Counted from the first letter of the stretch, positions 17,798-28,813 are shown. The stretch is DNA of 64,000 bases from an uncultured Lachnospiraceae bacterium (GCA_902781655.1 CACZJZ010000013.1:1-64000); one strand, 5' to 3'. The notes: generated from the sequence alone by a model not told the origin. Made by a program: numbers and translations.

Positions 17798-17874
17798 GCG
17801 GAGCGGCTGCTCCGCCGGAAGGACCAGTCTGCCACTTCCCGCTGAGGGAAGCACCGGCAGCTGCGCAGAACGCG
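17798..17874 (-). ncRNA. Structured rpsB leader, candidate S2 autoregulatory element
   Basis: In the roughly 145-nt 5' UTR, CGCGTTCTG and CAGAACGCG (plus-strand 17866-17874 and 17778-17786) can close a long-range stem around two hairpins: P2 CTTCCC/GGGAAG (17835-17851) and P3 GCGGAGC/GCTCCGC (17798-17815). This branched fold just upstream of rpsB suggests a ribosomal-protein leader that binds S2. The fold was found by eye; the regulation is inferred. Confidence 0.55.
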
Positions 17875-17897
17875 TGCTTTTTAGTCACAACAGATAA

Positions 17898-17926
17898 ATT
17901 GTAGCAAACCACGGCACAGATGGCAA
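17898..17926 (-). promoter_or_regulatory. rpsB promoter
   Basis: Minus strand TTGCCA, then exactly 17 bp, then TACAAT, with a TG one base before the -10 (extended). It is one of the strongest promoter matches in the window and fits a ribosomal protein operon. Confidence 0.75.
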
Positions 17927-17943
17927 GAAAAAATTGTCCCTTC

Positions 17944-18735
17944 TCACTCGCCGCGGAGCTGTCTGCGGATGTTATCAATTTCGGAATAGACAGCGTCGTT
18001 CAATACCTTGATGTAGGTGCCCTTCATGCCGGAGGAACGGGACTCGAGGACGCCGGCGGACTCGAATTTGCGCAGGGCGTTGACGATGACGGAGCGGGTG
18101 ATGCCCTCCTTGTCCGCGATTTTACTGGCGACGAGGATGCCCTCCTTGCCGTTAAGTTCGTCAAAGATATGGACGATCGCTTCCATCTCGGAGTAGCTCA
18201 GGGTGCTGATGGCAGATTTGACGACATCGACCTTGCGTTTTTCTTCCTCGTTTTCCTCAGTCACGGCGCGGAGCATCTCAAGGCTCACGACGGTTGTGCC
18301 GTACTCGCACAGGATGATATCGTCGATGTCGTACGCGTCGCTGTGGCGGTAAAGAAATACCGTGCCAAGACGCTCCCCGGCGATCTCGATCGGGGAGACA
18401 ATGGCATTGCTCTCCGCATCCGCGCTCTGCTCGAAGCCGAGTGTCGCCAGATTCACGTTTTCCTTGGTGGAGAGAACGGAAAGCAGCCGCTCGTTGAGGC
18501 TGTCGTCGATGAAGGTCCCGACCTTGCCCGTGATCAGCTCGTTCAGCGGGTTGACATCCGGGCATCTGCCGACGCCAAGGACCTTGCCCTTTCTCGAGAT
18601 GATGTAGATATTTGACTTCAGGATATCTGCCATGACCGAGCAGATATCGCTGAATACGACCTTTCCGGTACTGTTGTTGTGGAGCAGTTTTCCTATTTTT
18701 CTTGTTTTGTCTAGTAAAATCACGTTGCTGTTCAT
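17944..18735 (-). CDS. codY: GTP-sensing global transcriptional repressor CodY
   Basis: Repressor that, when loaded with branched-chain amino acids and GTP, shuts off uptake and biosynthesis genes. It has an N-terminal GAF effector domain (about residues 1-150) and a C-terminal winged helix-turn-helix with ASKIADKEGITRSVIVNALR and KFESAGVLESRSSGMKGTY, nearly invariant in the family. The length of 263 is typical. It lies downstream of topA, an arrangement common in Clostridia. Likely targets in the window include opp, relA and metA, but no high-quality CodY box was seen. Confidence 0.95.
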   Translation of the reverse strand: MNSNVILLDKTRKIGKLLHNNSTGKVVFSDICSVMADILKSNIYIISRKGKVLGVGRCPDVNPLNELITGKVGTFIDDSLNERLLSVLSTKENVNLATLGFEQSADAESNAIVSPIEIAGERLGTVFLYRHSDAYDIDDIILCEYGTTVVSLEMLRAVTEENEEEKRKVDVVKSAISTLSYSEMEAIVHIFDELNGKEGILVASKIADKEGITRSVIVNALRKFESAGVLESRSSGMKGTYIKVLNDAVYSEIDNIRRQLRGE

Positions 18736-19078
18736 ACTGCATCCTTCCTTCTGTGAACCTGCACAGAGCGCGAACCGGGGTCTCTTAAAAAGGTATCAAA
18801 ATTACACAAATTGGCCCATCAAGAAAAGGGTATCACGTTTATTTTCGTACTGCAATACAATTATCTGTTTTTTCATGCATTTCAAATTTGTTACATTTAT
18901 TGTCGTAATAGTAACATTATTCCGGCCATTCATGGTTTATTTTGCATGTTCAACAGTATCGCGCCGCCATGTTCAGGCCATCCCGTTCATGCTGACATTC
19001 ATTGCATAAATAAATCCCCTCGGAATATTCCGGAGGGGATCCGACGAGCAGACCAGGTTCCTGGACCGAATCGATGTC
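18736..19078. other. Intergenic region between codY and topA
   Basis: This 343-bp AT-rich spacer holds the codY upstream region at its left and the topA terminator at its right. I see no ORF or RNA gene. A GTTAC/GTAAC inverted pair around 18893-18916 and the stretch TTTATTGTCGTAATAGTAAC may be regulatory, but nothing firm can be assigned. Confidence 0.5.
19014..19040 (-). terminator. topA terminator
   Basis: On the minus strand ATCCCCTC pairs with GAGGGGAT around a GGAATATTCC core and is followed by TTTATTTATG, about 40 nt after the topA stop. Confidence 0.8.
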
Positions 19079-21211
19079 TTATCCCTCATCAGCCGCAGGC
19101 ATGTCTTCCACATAGCCGCACTTTTCGTTCCAGCAGACAAGCTTCCTGCCCTTCTCCAGCATCAGTCCGCCGCAGCGCGGGCACTTGATTTTGGACGGCT
19201 TCTGCCAGACCATGAAGTCGCATTCCGGATTGCCCATGCACCCGTAATACGTGCGCCCCTTGCGCGTCCGCCTGACGACGATATCTTTGCCGCACTTCGG
19301 ACAGGCGACGCCCGTTTTTTCAAAATATGGCTTTGTATTGCGGCATTCCGGGAAGCCCGGGCACGCGAGGAATTTGCCGTGCGGACCGTACTTGATGACC
19401 ATATGACGGCCGCAGTTCTCGCAGATGACATCGGTCTCCTCGTCGGCGACCTTCACCTCGGACAGCTCCTTCTCAGCCTTTTTCACCGCCTCGTCGAGAT
19501 CCGGATAGAAGTTCTCGATCACGGTCTTCCAGTTCACCTTTCCCTCCGCCACACCGTCGAGCAGTGCCTCCAGGTTCGCCGTGAAGCGCGTATCGACAAT
19601 GGTCGGAAAGGCCTCCTTCATCATGTTGTTCACCACCGTGCCAAGCTCGGTCATATAGAGGTTCTTGTCCTCCTTGACCACATAGTGCCGGGCAAGAATG
19701 GTCGTGATGGTCGGCGCATAGGTGGACGGACGGCCGATGCCCTGCTCCTCGAGCGCCCGGACAAGCGATGCCTCCGTGTAGTGCGGAACCGGCTGCGTGA
19801 AATGCTGCTGCGGATGGAACGCGCGGAGGGTCAGCACCGACCGCTCGTCAATGCCGCCTGTCATGCCGGCATTCAGCCCCTCATCCTCCTCGTCGGTGTA
19901 GACAGTCAGAAAGCCCTGGAATTTGACATGAGATGCCGAGACCGTGAAGACATGGCTCTTCGTTTTCCCCTCTCCCGCGATGCGCACCTGAGTCGTCTCG
20001 TATTTTGCCGGCGCCATGCGCGACGCGGCGAACCGTCTCCAGACAAGCTGGTAGAGCCGGTACTGATCCCGCGGCAGCTGCGCCTTGACCATTTCCGGCG
20101 TCAGCGTGATGTCGGTGGGACGGATGGCCTCGTGCGCGTCCTGGATGTGGACCGCGCCGGTCTGCTTCTTCTCCGCCGGAACCGTCTCGACAAATTCCTC
20201 GCCGTACTTCCTGCCAAGGTATTCGCGCGCCGCAGCGGCAGCCTCCTCGGAAATGCGGGTACTGTCGGTACGCAGATATGTGATCAGGCCAATCGTGCCG
20301 CGCCCGGCGATATCGACGCCCTCGTAGAGCTGCTGCGCGATCCGCATTGTCTTCTGCGTCGAAAAATTCAGTGCCTTGCTCGCCTCCTGCTGCATCGTGG
20401 AGGTTGTGAAGGGAAGCGGCGGCTTCTTGCTGCGCTCGCTGCGCCGCACGTCGCTCACGGCGTACGAAGCCCCGGCGAGATCCGCGGTCACAGCGTCCAC
20501 CTCTGCCTGCGTGTGAAGATCAGTCCGCTTCTCCTTCCCGGCTTCCGCTCTGTCCGCCGATCCATAGTAATGCGCGGTGACCGGCTTCTTCTCCCCTTTG
20601 ACATCAAAATCCGCGTCGATGCTCCAATATTCTTCCGGGATGAAGGAATTGATTTCATCCTCCCGGTCTCCGATCATGCGGAGCGCCACGGACTGAACGC
20701 GGCCGGCGGAGAGGCCGCGCTTGACCTTTGCCCACAGAAGCGGGCTGATGCGGTATCCGACCATGCGGTCCAGCACACGGCGCGCCTGCTGCGCATCGAC
20801 GAGATTCATGTCGATTTCCCGAGGGTGCCGTATGGCCTCCTTCACTGCATTCTTCGTTATTTCATTGAAAGTGATGCGGGAGATCTGTTTGTCCTTGTTC
20901 TTCTCATCATTTAGCCCAAGTGCCGCGATGAGATGCCAGGAAATGGCTTCCCCCTCGCGGTCAGGGTCGGTTGCGAGATAAATACGGTCCGCCTTCTTCA
21001 CCTCCTTGCGGAGGGAGGCCAGCAGCTCGCCTTTTCCGCGGATGGTGATGTATTTCGGCTCATAGTCATGCTCGATATCGATACCCATCTGGCTCTTCGG
21101 GAGATCGCGGACATGTCCCTGAGACGCCACCACCTCGTAGCCTGACCCCAAAAATTTTTTAATCGTCTTCGCCTTCGCCGGAGACTCCACAATGACCAGA
21201 TTCTTTGCCAT
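19079..21211 (-). CDS. topA: DNA topoisomerase I
   Basis: Type IA enzyme relaxing negative supercoils. It has the TOPRIM domain (MAKNLVIVESPAKAKTIKKF, with TDPDREGEAISWH), the cleavage tyrosine Y312 in GLITYLRTDSTRIS, and three C-terminal Cys4 zinc modules (CENCG..., CPKCG..., CPRCG...). The total of 710 residues is normal for Firmicutes. No dprA is seen upstream in the window. It has its own promoter about 140 nt upstream. Confidence 0.97.
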   Translation of the reverse strand: MAKNLVIVESPAKAKTIKKFLGSGYEVVASQGHVRDLPKSQMGIDIEHDYEPKYITIRGKGELLASLRKEVKKADRIYLATDPDREGEAISWHLIAALGLNDEKNKDKQISRITFNEITKNAVKEAIRHPREIDMNLVDAQQARRVLDRMVGYRISPLLWAKVKRGLSAGRVQSVALRMIGDREDEINSFIPEEYWSIDADFDVKGEKKPVTAHYYGSADRAEAGKEKRTDLHTQAEVDAVTADLAGASYAVSDVRRSERSKKPPLPFTTSTMQQEASKALNFSTQKTMRIAQQLYEGVDIAGRGTIGLITYLRTDSTRISEEAAAAAREYLGRKYGEEFVETVPAEKKQTGAVHIQDAHEAIRPTDITLTPEMVKAQLPRDQYRLYQLVWRRFAASRMAPAKYETTQVRIAGEGKTKSHVFTVSASHVKFQGFLTVYTDEEDEGLNAGMTGGIDERSVLTLRAFHPQQHFTQPVPHYTEASLVRALEEQGIGRPSTYAPTITTILARHYVVKEDKNLYMTELGTVVNNMMKEAFPTIVDTRFTANLEALLDGVAEGKVNWKTVIENFYPDLDEAVKKAEKELSEVKVADEETDVICENCGRHMVIKYGPHGKFLACPGFPECRNTKPYFEKTGVACPKCGKDIVVRRTRKGRTYYGCMGNPECDFMVWQKPSKIKCPRCGGLMLEKGRKLVCWNEKCGYVEDMPAADEG

Positions 21212-21350
21212 GAACGTTCTTCCTTGTCCCCTCTATCCTGCCCGGCCTGCCTGATTTCGCCCATCATGCCGCACAGATCATGCGCCTTTTCCAAACAAAA
21301 ACGTGTTTCTACTTAAATAAATGACCCGCCGGATAGCCCGACGATTTTGA

Positions 21351-21379
21351 ACAATACTACAAAAAGAAATCCTTGGCAA
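21351..21379 (-). promoter_or_regulatory. topA promoter
   Basis: Minus strand TTGCCA, 17 bp, TATTGT, about 140 nt upstream of the topA start in a short AT-rich island. The hemZ stop is 53 nt further upstream. Confidence 0.5.
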
Positions 21380-21431
21380 GTCCGTCAGAACGGGAGAACG
21401 GCAGAATCAGACCGCAAAGTCGATGGCATAT

Positions 21432-22940
21432 TCAGGAGAACAGCCGGATTTTGCGGGCAATCATCTCGTCGATATTCGAAAGGTAGGTAGGAATATCCCG
21501 GGCGTCGTCGCAGCGGGCGATGGTCACATTGCCGTCCTCCCCTCTGCGCACACATTTGGAAACGCTGCCGGGGCCGAGCGCCACAATGGACTGCACCTCC
21601 TCAATGATGAGCATGTTGTAGATTCCATAGCGCGCAGGCTTGCGTGTGCCATCCGGCAAAATCCGTTCCGGCCTCGCGTATCCGACATTCTCGAAATTGC
21701 CGGACATATTTTTCTGCCGGTACAGGTAATAGGGAACAAGCCCCATCGCCTCAGCGCCGCGCGCCGCGAGTTCCACCGTCTCGTCCGTGACACACGAATG
21801 AATCGCGTCGTACCCCAGCGTTTCGATCCACTGCTGCATTCTCGAGCCGCGCTTCACGGCAAGCGTGTGCACGGTGAGGTCGTCCGGCCCGAGCTTCTGG
21901 ATTTCCTGCAGCGTCCGCGCCACATCCGCGTCCGACTCTCCCGGAAGGCCCAGGATGATGTCCATATTGATGTTGTCCATGCCGGCCTCGCGGGCCATGC
22001 AGAACGCGTCGATCACCTGCTGCACCGTGTGGCGCCGGCCGATCAGCGCGAGCGTCCGGTCGTTCATCGTCTGCGGATTCACACTGATCCGACTCACGCC
22101 GTGCGCTCTGAGCACCGCAAGCTTCTCCGGCGTGATGCTGTCCGGTCTTCCCGCCTCCACCGTGAATTCCAGCACCTGACCGGTCTCCGGAAAGAACCGT
22201 TCGATGCCGGAGAGAAGACGCTCCAGCTCCGCAGGCTCCAGCGTGGTCGGTGTGCCGCCGCCAATATAGATCGTCTCCAGATGCTTTCCCTGCGAAGCCA
22301 TCAGCTCCGCCATGGCCTGCATCTCCCGCTCGAGCGCGGAGAGATACTCGCCGACCCTGGTCTTCCAGCCCGCAATCGCGTAGCTCGGGAAAGAACAGTA
22401 CAGGCAGGTCGTCGGGCAGAACGGCACGCCAAGGTAAAGGCTGTATCCCTTCTCCCGGTCAAGCCTTGACAGAATCTCCTCCTCGCGCACGGCGATCTCC
22501 GCCGCGAGGTCAGCCTTCCGGCGGCTCACCCGGTGCTCCTCCATCAGCATCGCGGCAGCCTCCTCCGGCGTCCTGCCCGCCCGCAGCTGCGCTGAAACAA
22601 GCTTGGTCGGACGGATGCCGATCAGCTCTCCCCATGGGAGCCGCTGGCCCGTGATCTTCGCGAGATTGTCATAGAGGCCATGCTTCAGCGCCGCCTTGAG
22701 CACAGGCCCCTTCCTTGCAAAATCCTCACCCTCCGGCGCCGGAATCCGGGAGGTGCTGAGATGAAATGTCAGGGTAAGGCTGTCCTCCGCGTAGCAGACC
22801 TCGAGAAAGGGTTTGCTCTCACACTCGTTCCCTTTCTGCTCACCAAAAAGGACCTTCACATCCTCTGCAGGATAGAAGGCCTTGAGCATGGCGTGAATTT
22901 CATATCGGTACAAATCCAGATTGACGCAGGCAGTGATCAT
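21432..22940 (-). CDS. hemZ: HemZ-type coproporphyrinogen dehydrogenase (radical SAM)
   Basis: Oxygen-independent coproporphyrinogen III oxidase family. The radical-SAM cysteine motif is FCPTTCLYCSFPSY (CX3CX2C), the SAM-binding region IYIGGGTPTTLEP, and the conserved block is VEAGRPDSITPEKLAVLRAH. The roughly 160-residue N-terminal part is characteristic of HemZ rather than HemN/HemW. At 502 residues it fits. It is the last gene of relA-MBL-hemZ, 21 nt behind the hydrolase. Whether this organism makes haem is not visible here, and HemZ proteins in Clostridia may have other substrates. Confidence 0.87.
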   Translation of the reverse strand: MITACVNLDLYRYEIHAMLKAFYPAEDVKVLFGEQKGNECESKPFLEVCYAEDSLTLTFHLSTSRIPAPEGEDFARKGPVLKAALKHGLYDNLAKITGQRLPWGELIGIRPTKLVSAQLRAGRTPEEAAAMLMEEHRVSRRKADLAAEIAVREEEILSRLDREKGYSLYLGVPFCPTTCLYCSFPSYAIAGWKTRVGEYLSALEREMQAMAELMASQGKHLETIYIGGGTPTTLEPAELERLLSGIERFFPETGQVLEFTVEAGRPDSITPEKLAVLRAHGVSRISVNPQTMNDRTLALIGRRHTVQQVIDAFCMAREAGMDNINMDIILGLPGESDADVARTLQEIQKLGPDDLTVHTLAVKRGSRMQQWIETLGYDAIHSCVTDETVELAARGAEAMGLVPYYLYRQKNMSGNFENVGYARPERILPDGTRKPARYGIYNMLIIEEVQSIVALGPGSVSKCVRRGEDGNVTIARCDDARDIPTYLSNIDEMIARKIRLFS

Positions 22941-22961
22941 ACTTTTCCTCGTTTCTACATA

Positions 22962-23711
22962 TCAGATAAACCACGGATTGCTCCGCCGCTCCGTCCCCAG
23001 ATCTGTCAGCGCACCGTGCCCCGGATACAGGACAGTGTCGTCCGGCAGCGGGAGAATTTGATCATGGATTGAGCGCAGAAGCGCGCTCTGCGATCCCGTC
23101 GCCATATCCGTTCTCCCGACAGAACCCTGGAAAATCGTATCGCCGCAGAGCAGCGCGCGGCGCGGCGAGTCCTCCGTGCCGTCCGCCGTCACCGGAGCGG
23201 TGCCTTCGCCGGAGTTCTGCGCGGCATTCTTCCCGACCGCCTTCGCCGGGAGTCTGCCGAACTGCTCCACATCAAAATAATAGCAGCAGCTTCCTTCTGT
23301 ATGTCCCGGCGTCGCCAGCAGCCGGAAGGTCATACCCGCCGCGGTGAGAATATCCCCGTTCCGCAGAAAGCAGTCCGGCTTCACCGTGCAAGGCCTGCCA
23401 TAGTCCGCAGAGCCATTGCGTTCTGCGTCCGCACACAGACGCTTCTCCCCCTCCCAGGCATAGAGCGGCGCACCCGTCTCCGCCAAAAGCGCCTCCGCGC
23501 CCCAGATATGGTCAAAATGCGCGTGCGTGAGGAACACCGCCTCCACGCGCAGGCCAAGACTTTTCAGTGCGCGGGCAATCTCAGCTCCCTGATCTCCGGG
23601 ATCGAAAACCACGCAGGACTGTTCATCCGAACCCGGATTTTCAAGATATGCATAATAGCAGTTCGTCGGCAGCATGCCCACCGCGAACGCACCGATTTTG
23701 AATCTGGCCAT
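22962..23711 (-). CDS. Metallo-beta-lactamase fold hydrolase (glyoxalase II-like)
   Basis: Small cytosolic metal hydrolase with the HxHxDH motif (THAHFDHIWGAEALL), the later metal ligands in ATPGHTEGSCCYY and LLCGDTIFQGSVGRTD, and YPGHGALT near the end. The length of 249 is slightly longer than the usual 205-215 because of an insert rich in Ala/Gly/Thr (about residues 168-190). It sits between relA and hemZ, a common clostridial order. The substrate is unknown; hydroxyacyl-glutathione or similar thioesters are the nearest analogy. Confidence 0.85.
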   Translation of the reverse strand: MARFKIGAFAVGMLPTNCYYAYLENPGSDEQSCVVFDPGDQGAEIARALKSLGLRVEAVFLTHAHFDHIWGAEALLAETGAPLYAWEGEKRLCADAERNGSADYGRPCTVKPDCFLRNGDILTAAGMTFRLLATPGHTEGSCCYYFDVEQFGRLPAKAVGKNAAQNSGEGTAPVTADGTEDSPRRALLCGDTIFQGSVGRTDMATGSQSALLRSIHDQILPLPDDTVLYPGHGALTDLGTERRSNPWFI

Positions 23712-23740
23712 TTCCCGATTCCTTTCAGAACTGCGCTGTT

Positions 23741-26419
23741 CTATGCGCGCTGTACATCCCGCACACTGCGGATCTGACCGATTTTGCCCATGATCGTCTC
23801 CAGCTGGGATTTGCCGGAGATGTGGAAGGTCACAGACAGCGTCGCGATGTGCTGCTTGCTCGTGTTCGTGTTGATGCTCGTGATGTTGATTCCGTTGTCC
23901 GTGAACACATGCGAGACATCGCTCAGCAGTCCGTTGCGGTCATCGGCGTGGATGACAATCTCCGCCTCAAAATCTCCGCTCAGACTGGTGGTGTCGACGC
24001 CTTCCTCCCACTCCGCCTCGATGAGGCGCGGCCGGTCGATCTCCGGCATATGAAGGATATTCACGCAGTCCGTCCGGTGAATGGTGACGCCGCGCCCGCG
24101 CGTGACAAACCCGACGATCTCGTCTCCCGGCACCGGATTGCAGCACTTTGAGAGATGGACCGCCACGTCGTGAACGCCCTTGACCACGATCGGATTGCTT
24201 CCGCGCGCATGGATCTTCTGTGCATTCTCTTCCACCTGCCGCAGAATATCCTCGTCCGACACGTCCTTCCGGTGGTCCGCGTCGTACAGCTCCTTGAGCT
24301 TGTTGACAATCTGCCCTTCCTTAACGCCGCCGTGGCCGATGGCTGCGAGCACAGCCTCCCAGTCGCGGAAGCCGTACTTGCGGAGCACCTCGCTCCTGTA
24401 AGCATCCTGCTCCAGCTCCGCCTGATTCAGCCCCTTCGTCTTACAGTAGGCGGCGATCAGATCCCGCCCGCGCTCAATATTCTCGTCCTTCAGCTCCTGC
24501 TTGAACCACTGATTGATCTTGTTGCGCGTCTGCGGACTTTTCGCGAGCGCGAGCCAGTCCCGGCTCGGACCCTTCGAATTCTGACTCGTCATGATCTCGA
24601 CGCGGTCGCCGTTCTGAATCTGATAGTCCAGTGTGACAAGCTTGCCGTTGACACGCGCGCCGATCATCTTGTTGCCGACGGCGGTGTGAATCGCGTAGGC
24701 AAAGTCAATCGGCGTCGAACCGGCGCGGAGCGTCTTCACCTCTCCGTTCGGGGTGAAGCAGTAGACATCGTCCGAGAACAGATCCAGGTTCGACTTCAGG
24801 CCGTCCATAAAGGTCTTATTGTCCGGCATGTCTTGCTGCCATTCCAAAATCTGACGCAGCCAGGTGAGTTTTTCTTCCTCCTGATTGTCGACCTTCTGTC
24901 CGTTGCTGACTTCCTTATATTTCCAGTGCGCCGCGATACCATACTCCGCCTCGCGGTGCATCTCATAGGTGCGGATCTGAATTTCAAAGGGCTGTCCCGA
25001 CGAGCCGATCAGGGTCGTATGCAGCGACCGGTAATTATTCGGCTTTGGCATCGCGATATAGTCCTTGAACCGCCCGGGCATGGGCGTGTACATCTCATGA
25101 ATGATGCCGAGCGCGGCATAGCAGTCCTTTACCGTGTTGACAATGATCCGGACCGCAAAGAGATCGTAAATCTGGTCGAGCGTCTTGCCCTGGTTCACCA
25201 TCTTCTTGTAGATGCTGAAGAAGTGCTTCACGCGTCCGTCCACCTTCGCCTCGATGCCGGACTCCTCCATCTTCCGCGAGACTTCCTCCGCGATCTGCGC
25301 CACATACTGTTCCCGCTCGCGCTTCCGCTCGCCGACCTTCTCCACCAGATCATAATAGACATCCGGCTTGAGATATTTCAGCGACAAATCATCCAGTTCC
25401 ACCTTGATACGGCTGATGCCGAGGCGCTGGGCGATCGGCGAATAAATGTCAAGCGTCTCCTGTGCAATCCGCTTCTGCTTCTCAGCCGGCTGATGCGCGA
25501 GTGTCCGCATATTGTGCAGCCGGTCCGCCAGCTTGATCAGAATAACGCGGATATCCTTCGCCATGGCGAGAAACATTTTCCGCAGATTGAGCGCCTGATA
25601 TTCCAGCTGCTCGGCAGTCTTTTCCTTATCCCCGCCGCCCTGATTGTAATTTTTGGCAAATTCAAGCTTCGAAAGCTTCGTCACGCCATCGACAAGAAGC
25701 GCCACGTCCGGGCCAAAATCCGCCTCGATCTGTTCTCTGGTGAGCAGGGTGTCCTCCACCACATCGTGCAGAAGTCCGGCCGCAATTGTCTCCTTGTCCA
25801 TTTCCAGATCGGCCAGAATGATTGCAACATAGAGCGGATGAATGATATAGGGTTCGCCGGACTTGCGCAGCTGCCCCTCGTGCGCCCTGTCCGCGGTGTG
25901 ATATGCCTTTTCAATCAGTGATATGTCGTCCGAAGGATGATATTTGCGCACCCGCTCGATCAGATCCTGATACAGCACATCCGGAGAGACATACTCCGCG
26001 ATGCTCTCGATCCGACCGTCGTCAAATCCGATTCCCTTCCGTCCGGATGCCGTATTGTGAATGCTGCGGTCGAGTGCCTCGATCTCGCTGTGCGTTCTCT
26101 CCCCCTCCCGACCGCTCAGAAGCTGCACCGGCGTTCCCGCCTCCATCACCCGTTTCGCTGTTTCAGCATCCCGGATCACCTTCTGCGTCGCAGAGTCCAT
26201 CTTCTGCTCTGCCTGCAGCATTCCCTCTCCGTTCGCGGAATCCATGTCGAGCAGCGTCTTCTCTTTCTCCGGAAGAATTTCGACCTTCTCCGTCACAGAT
26301 GAACTTTCCGGAGCAGCATATTCTCTCCCAGTGCTGCGGACAGGTTCTGCGCCACCCTGCTTCTTCTCCGATGCCGCATTATTCATTTTCCATTGCTCTG
26401 CTCTCTTGTCTGCCGCCAT
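23741..26419 (-). CDS. relA: Bifunctional (p)ppGpp synthetase/hydrolase Rel
   Basis: Makes and degrades the alarmone (p)ppGpp in response to stalled ribosomes. The HD hydrolase is intact (AAGLLHDVVEDT and LIKLADRLHNMRTL); the synthetase has GRFKDYIAMPKPNNYRSLHT, whose RFKD is the RXKD charge motif of bifunctional enzymes; then TGS (VYCFTPNGEVKTLRAGSTPI), the conserved-Cys region (HLSKCCNPVPGDEIVGF) and a C-terminal ACT domain. About 140 non-conserved, charged residues precede the HD domain, making 892 residues against the usual 730-780. The start at 26419 is preferred because a promoter lies at 26523-26551 inside the longer open frame; its ribosome site is weak and Met at 26386 is possible. 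Confidence 0.93.
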   Translation of the reverse strand: MAADKRAEQWKMNNAASEKKQGGAEPVRSTGREYAAPESSSVTEKVEILPEKEKTLLDMDSANGEGMLQAEQKMDSATQKVIRDAETAKRVMEAGTPVQLLSGREGERTHSEIEALDRSIHNTASGRKGIGFDDGRIESIAEYVSPDVLYQDLIERVRKYHPSDDISLIEKAYHTADRAHEGQLRKSGEPYIIHPLYVAIILADLEMDKETIAAGLLHDVVEDTLLTREQIEADFGPDVALLVDGVTKLSKLEFAKNYNQGGGDKEKTAEQLEYQALNLRKMFLAMAKDIRVILIKLADRLHNMRTLAHQPAEKQKRIAQETLDIYSPIAQRLGISRIKVELDDLSLKYLKPDVYYDLVEKVGERKREREQYVAQIAEEVSRKMEESGIEAKVDGRVKHFFSIYKKMVNQGKTLDQIYDLFAVRIIVNTVKDCYAALGIIHEMYTPMPGRFKDYIAMPKPNNYRSLHTTLIGSSGQPFEIQIRTYEMHREAEYGIAAHWKYKEVSNGQKVDNQEEEKLTWLRQILEWQQDMPDNKTFMDGLKSNLDLFSDDVYCFTPNGEVKTLRAGSTPIDFAYAIHTAVGNKMIGARVNGKLVTLDYQIQNGDRVEIMTSQNSKGPSRDWLALAKSPQTRNKINQWFKQELKDENIERGRDLIAAYCKTKGLNQAELEQDAYRSEVLRKYGFRDWEAVLAAIGHGGVKEGQIVNKLKELYDADHRKDVSDEDILRQVEENAQKIHARGSNPIVVKGVHDVAVHLSKCCNPVPGDEIVGFVTRGRGVTIHRTDCVNILHMPEIDRPRLIEAEWEEGVDTTSLSGDFEAEIVIHADDRNGLLSDVSHVFTDNGINITSINTNTSKQHIATLSVTFHISGKSQLETIMGKIGQIRSVRDVQRA

Positions 26420-26522
26420 GCTGCCCACTGCTTTCAAAGATGAATATGAACCCGGCGTTAAAGCATCTCGCGCCCGGCGATCCCGGATTCTGTGTATCAA
26501 GCTCTCATCAAATTCGCATACT

Positions 26523-26551
26523 ACATTAATTAGAAAATTTTGAATTGTCAA
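26523..26551 (-). promoter_or_regulatory. relA promoter
   Basis: Minus strand TTGACA, 17 bp, TAATGT, giving a 5' UTR of about 95 nt to the relA start. The spacer includes AAAATTTTCTAATTAAT, which matches the CodY box AATTTTCWGAAAATT at 11 of 15 positions, a weak match. Confidence 0.6.
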
Positions 26552-26637
26552 TAAACCCCACCGTTGAGCTATGATACCCGCATAAACCAGCTGCAGAGCT
26601 TCGGCATTCACGGTATGGTGTCTGCGAAACACACAAC

Positions 26638-26665
26638 AAAAAAGAGAGGGCCTTTCGGTCCTCTC
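26638..26665 (-). terminator. groEL terminator
   Basis: Minus strand GAGAGG/CCTCTC hairpin with a GAAA-containing loop, followed by TTTTTT, about 27 nt after the groEL stop. Confidence 0.85.
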
Positions 26666-26691
26666 CTCAGATTCTTGATTTTGTTACGGAA

Positions 26692-28329
<1,638 letters not shown>

Positions 28330-28399
28330 TCAAGTTAATTTTTATATGCTAAAATAAATATAACCCGCGGCGCTGCCGCAGCCCTTCAGCCGTCTCAGA

Positions 28400-28684
28400 C
28401 TATTCCACAACAGCCAGAATATCGTTCTGCCGGACAATGACATACTCCTCATTGTCAAGCTTGACAGTCGTTCCTGCATACTTGGAATAGACAACCGTAT
28501 CGCCGACCTTGACTTCCATCTTGACTTCCTTGCCGTCAACCACTCCGCCAGGGCCTACCGCAAGCACGGTCGCTTCCTGCGGCTTTTCCTTCTCATTGTC
28601 GGTCAGGATAATGCCGGTCTCCGTCTTGCTCTCCGCTTCCTTCTGCTTGAGAACAACTCTGTCTGCCAAAGGTACTAACTTCAT
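28400..28684 (-). CDS. groS: Co-chaperonin GroES
   Basis: 10-kDa lid of the GroEL chamber; 94 residues. The N-terminus MKLVPLADRVVLKQKEAESK, the mobile loop region (TETGIILTDNEKEKPQEA), and the C-terminal IVRQNDILAVVE are typical. The start at 28684 is set by AGGAGG 9 nt upstream; the open frame reaches further, but the upstream residues are not conserved. It is the first gene of the operon, under CIRCE. Confidence 0.97.
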   Translation of the reverse strand: MKLVPLADRVVLKQKEAESKTETGIILTDNEKEKPQEATVLAVGPGGVVDGKEVKMEVKVGDTVVYSKYAGTTVKLDNEEYVIVRQNDILAVVE

Positions 28685-28774
28685 GATCCATGCCTCCTTA
28701 ATCATCTCCAGATGCGCTGCATGCTCCTTTTCTATCGGACCAGCACCCGGATACTTATTGCTTCTCTGATTTTG

Positions 28775-28801
28775 TTAGCACTCGTTATTCTTGAGTGCTA
28801 A
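28775..28801. promoter_or_regulatory. CIRCE operator (HrcA binding site)
   Basis: TTAGCACTC, a 9-nt spacer and GAGTGCTAA, a perfect match to the CIRCE inverted repeat, 91 nt upstream of groES and just downstream of the -10. It predicts heat-shock control by HrcA; no hrcA gene lies in this window. Confidence 0.97.
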
Positions 28802-28813
28802 CTTACGATGCAT

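Noticed and set aside
26420-26632. Longer relA start at 26632
   Set aside because: A TTGACA-17-TAATGT promoter lies inside this stretch, so it cannot be translated from the relA transcript.
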